5,591 nucleotides of DNA, taken from positions 1 through 5,591 of the forward strand of contig CBFHQJ010000180.1 of NCBI GenBank assembly GCA_965657795.1, read 5' to 3'. A program made the translations under genes and the position numbers. Origin of the DNA: SW10 sp965657795. Lineage in GTDB: Bacteria > Verrucomicrobiota > Verrucomicrobiia > Verrucomicrobiales > Akkermansiaceae. The notes under the pieces were generated by a model, which did no database searches, was not told the origin of the DNA, and saw nothing but the letters and a program-made list of their open reading frames with translations. Shown piece by piece: positions 3,330-5,591 of the stretch (within the stretch, counting starts at the first letter, position 1; each line of letters opens with the position of its first letter).

Positions 3330-5591
3330 GCGACTTTCCAACAAAGCCTCCAGTTTATCCAAGCGATCTTCCTGATTCCTTAGCTGTTGCCTTAAAAGCT
3401 CATTTTGTTTCCGAAGCTCCAAGCTATCACGATGTAATTCCTGCACAGCAACTGCCGAGTAGATGGTGAGCGGATAGGTGTCGACCTGCAGGATTGGTGA
3501 ACCATCGACGAGGAACTCCCCACTCTCTTTGACATGATCTGGGAAGACTTCCGCAAATTCCTGCGCAATCACATTGGGGTAGCGCTTATCATCTATTTCA
3601 GGGTGCGCTGCCAGATAATCGTCAGTGTAGCGGAAATCCACCAGGCGCACCTTGTCGAGCTTTTCCAAACCTCCAGCAATTGCTTTAACATCAGTTTTAA
3701 TTCGTCGGTCCGAGTTGGATAGCCAACTTCCGGCAATACTTTTACTCGCATTACCCGCGACTTCGAGAGTATTGGTCGTAGGGATACGACCGATGCCGAC
3801 CTTGCCGGTAAATACGTTATCCTGGTCGAGTCGAGCGAGCTTAGCCGAAACGAGATCATCGCGCAGTGCTAGCATATGGTTGTCCCCTGCCGCGATGTGG
3901 GCAACCTGGGTTGCGGTAGCCGGGATCGTTATTTGGCCATAGCTGTTATCACCCCAGGCCGCCAGGGTGCCATCAGCTTTTAGGGCAGCGCTGAAAGCAT
4001 AGCCGCCGGTGACTTTCGTTACTCCGCTGAGGTCAGTGGGCACCGTGCTCTGTCCGCCGTTATTCCAGCCCCAAGCTACAACCTTACCATCACTCTTAAC
4101 TGCGAGACTGTGATAGGCCCCTGCGGCAATCGCTATGACGTTACTCAAACCAAACGGCACGTTGATTTGGCCCGCATCACTTCGGCCCCAGGCGACCACG
4201 GTCCCATCAGCTTTCAAGGCCAGCGAGTGATCATAACCTGCAGCGATCGCGATGACATTAGTCGAGGCTGCGACAGGAACAGTGGTTTGGCCGAAACTGT
4301 TATTTCCCCATGCCGTGACCGCACCGGCCGACGAGAGGATGAGACTGTGTTTCTCACCCGCGGCCGCTTGGGTGGCCGTGGTGATGCCAGAAGGAACGGC
4401 AGTTTGACCAAAGGTGTTGTCCCCCCATGCCACAACCGTGCCGTTACTCTTTACGCCGAGATCATGCGAACTACCTGCAGCAATCGCAGCTATTGATTCT
4501 AAGTCAGCTGGGACTGAGGGACCGTTACCCCACGTCACGACGGTTCCATCTTTTAGGAGAACAAGACTGTGACTCTCTCTCGCCGCAATTTCAGCAACAT
4601 TGGCTAAACTAGGAACGGTCGTCTGCCCTAAATCATTTCTCCCAAAAGCGATTACTGGAAGCGCTGGTGCAGCAGTAATATTATCCAAAGTCAGTGGTAA
4701 TTGGCTTACCGGGATCACCCCATCCACTAAAGTAACATAATTCCCCGCTGCTTGTTTTTCGTCTAGCGCGGCCTGAGTAAGATCCGAAATCGGCTTATCC
4801 GCATCCGCCGTATTATCGACATTACCAAGGCCAACCATCGACTTCGTGATTCCACTTACCGTCCCCGTAAAGGTTGGCGAGGCCAGCGGCGCTCTTAGAT
4901 CCAAGGCTTCTTGCTGCGCGGTCGAAACCGGCTTGTCCACATCCGCAGTGTTATCGACGTTTCCAAGACCAACCATTGACTTCGTAATTCCACTTACCGT
5001 TCCGGTGAAGGTTGGCGATGCCAGCGGAGCCTTGAGAGCATCGTTACCGTTGAGCTTGTTGATAGCGTTCAGAATCGAGTCGGAGGAGCTGATCGTTCCT
5101 GCACTTGAGACATACCCCGTCAAGAGCTTACCCGTAACCGTCGATGCCGAAATCGCGGTTGCACCCTGAGTGCCGGTCACGTCACCCGCGAGCGAGCCTG
5201 AGAAACCGGTGGCCTCCACCGCCTGAATTGCATAGGGTGTGGCGGCTAACCGCTGGTCCGGGGAAAATTGCTGAAAACCGTTGCTCCCATCACTAAACCA
5301 GACGCGTAGGCGAACTCCGCCGTTGTCCAACGCGCTCACAGGAATAACCGTCATGTTGTCCAGCGTGTCATCGCCCAACAAGACCGAATAGAGTCCTTTA
5401 GTGACTGCCAGAGTGACAGGATTAGTTGGCTCCCCACCCTCATTGCTCGTTCCGTCGTTACTCCAAAAACTGGTGGTTCCCTCTCCGTCAACCAATGCGA
5501 ATTTGAACTGTCCGCTGCCGTCGAAGTTCTTTCCACCCACCGAAACACGCCCCTGATGATTGAGCACCTGAGGCACTGCGGCACAAAGATT
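3327..5591 (-). CDS. Fibre-like protein: tail-fibre repeats, seven-blade RCC1 propeller, S74 self-cleaving chaperone (5' end missing)
   Basis: The frame is open to base 5591, and the first visible residues NLCAA look like the end of a signal peptide cleaved before VPQ. The true start therefore lies outside the window, and the GTG at 5576 (residue 1 here) is internal. Domains: 1-120, an N-terminal beta module (NHQGRVSVGG, GQFKFALVD, GLYSVLLGD, PDQRLAATPYA); 121-300, fibre spacer with GDVTGTQGAT and LNAINKLNGND and two 34-residue phage-tail repeats (KSMVGLGNVDNTAD); 306-574, seven RCC1/BLIP-II-type repeats; 622-715, peptidase S74 intramolecular chaperone with S622-D623-R-R625-I-K627; 716-749, a coiled coil rich in L, E, K and Q. 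Known S74 proteins form trimeric fibres, and the chaperone is released by autocleavage at the motif serine. The propeller is the likely binding head. Probably exported. It could also be a domesticated phage fibre; no other phage gene is in view. Confidence 0.93.
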   Translation of the reverse strand, partial: NLCAAVPQVLNHQGRVSVGGKNFDGSGQFKFALVDGEGTTSFWSNDGTSNEGGEPTNPVTLAVTKGLYSVLLGDDTLDNMTVIPVSALDNGGVRLRVWFSDGSNGFQQFSPDQRLAATPYAIQAVEATGFSGSLAGDVTGTQGATAISASTVTGKLLTGYVSSAGTISSSDSILNAINKLNGNDALKAPLASPTFTGTVSGITKSMVGLGNVDNTADVDKPVSTAQQEALDLRAPLASPTFTGTVSGITKSMVGLGNVDNTADADKPISDLTQAALDEKQAAGNYVTLVDGVIPVSQLPLTLDNITAAPALPVIAFGRNDLGQTTVPSLANVAEIAARESHSLVLLKDGTVVTWGNGPSVPADLESIAAIAAGSSHDLGVKSNGTVVAWGDNTFGQTAVPSGITTATQAAAGEKHSLILSSAGAVTAWGNNSFGQTTVPVAASTNVIAIAAGYDHSLALKADGTVVAWGRSDAGQINVPFGLSNVIAIAAGAYHSLAVKSDGKVVAWGWNNGGQSTVPTDLSGVTKVTGGYAFSAALKADGTLAAWGDNSYGQITIPATATQVAHIAAGDNHMLALRDDLVSAKLARLDQDNVFTGKVGIGRIPTTNTLEVAGNASKSIAGSWLSNSDRRIKTDVKAIAGGLEKLDKVRLVDFRYTDDYLAAHPEIDDKRYPNVIAQEFAEVFPDHVKESGEFLVDGSPILQVDTYPLTIYSAVAVQELHRDSLELRKQNELLRQQLRNQEDRLDKLEALLESR
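3696..3713 (-). other. S74 autocleavage motif S-D-x-R-x-K
   Basis: Residues 622-627 read SDRRIK, matching the S-D-x-R-x-K consensus of endosialidase-type intramolecular chaperones. In characterised members the serine is the cleavage nucleophile and the lysine and arginine assist. Cleavage just before S622 would release a C-terminal fragment of 128 residues (S622 to R749) carrying the chaperone and coiled coil. All motif residues are present, so autoprocessing is expected. Confidence 0.85.
3855..4661 (-). repeat. Seven RCC1/BLIP-II-type propeller repeats
   Basis: Residues 306-574 hold seven units of 35-40 residues built as (D/N)N..GQ..VP......IAAG..HSLAL..DGTVVAWG. The HSL-position residues are H336, H371, H410, H450, H489, F528 and H567. 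The WG-position aromatics are F311, W349, W384, W423, W463, W502 and W541. The array starts with a lone VIAFG strand and ends with HMLALRDD, which fits closure of the ring by joining the first and last strands in one blade. Unit 2 is about four residues short (lacks FGQ) and unit 6 has lost the histidine. Confidence 0.9.
4791..5030 (-). repeat. Duplicated 34-residue phage tail-fibre repeat
   Basis: Residues 183-216 (bases 5030-4929) and 229-262 (4892-4791) are identical except V213 versus A259. Each contains APLASPTFTGTVSGITKS and MVGLGNVDNTAD. The DNA copies differ at 14 of 102 positions by hand count, and 13 of these are silent. This repeat type is common in the shafts of phage tail fibres, where it forms trimeric beta structure. 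Confidence 0.9.

Noticed and set aside
3593..3942. Open frames on both strands over the S74 region
   Set aside because: They are out of frame with the well-matched S74 domain and have no family features or ribosome sites.
4110..4496. 128-residue plus-strand open frame
   Set aside because: It is antisense to the propeller repeats, and its periodic look only mirrors the RCC1 repeats on the other strand.
5574..5576. GTG as the start codon of the fibre gene
   Set aside because: The frame is open through five more codons to the window edge, and these read NLCAA, the end of a signal peptide. The GTG encodes the V of the mature N terminus, so the gene is partial.
3327..5591. Prophage or tail-like particle locus
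   Set aside because: Only one gene has phage-fibre domains; the neighbours are signal-peptide surface proteins, and no tail, capsid, integrase or lysis gene is visible.

Overview
The window holds three genes for exported proteins, all on the minus strand, so it reads biologically from base 5591 down to base 1. The two outer genes run off the window edges. The domain style suggests a Verrucomicrobiota bacterium, perhaps Opitutae-like, with moderate confidence. Pointers are an N-terminal 'LNHQGRVSVGGKNFDGSGQFKFALVDG' type of fibre module (written here only as a label; residues 5-31), the 'GGGR' module just after the signal peptide of the middle protein, and the C-terminal 'VEATSDLRTWE...FFRV' module. 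These calls come from memory of such families, not from a search. Planctomycetota, Kiritimatiellota or Lentisphaerota remain possible. Base composition looks close to balanced.

Layout in transcription order. (1) 5591-3327: a chimeric phage-fibre-like protein. It has a secreted N-terminal module, two tail-fibre repeats, a seven-blade RCC1/BLIP-II-type beta-propeller, and a peptidase S74 intramolecular chaperone with the full S-D-x-R-x-K motif and a terminal coiled coil. (2) 3322-1442: a secreted multidomain surface protein. It begins four bases after the previous stop codon and so is very probably co-transcribed and translationally coupled. It carries VCBS/cadherin-like and putative-Ig domains, a tandem pair of GWNLV...GYWL domains, a module shared with gene 3, and a C-terminal module. 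(3) 1441-1206: a non-coding gap with a strong hairpin shortly after gene 2. (4) 1205-1: the 5' part of a third secreted protein, apparently with a non-ATG start. After its signal peptide comes the same module as in gene 2, then AERD-type alpha-helical repeats, one calcium-loop motif (DADGDGLTD), and a coiled coil built by recent nested duplication that continues past base 1.

Inference: this looks like a locus for cell-surface or extracellular structural proteins. Gene 1 is probably a trimeric fibre whose C-terminal chaperone cuts itself off. Gene 2 is probably an adhesin-like partner. Gene 3 shares a homologous module with gene 2 and may extend away from the cell as a coiled-coil stalk. No enzyme active site apart from the S74 autoprocessing site, and no RNA gene, transposase, CRISPR array or phage structural operon, could be seen.
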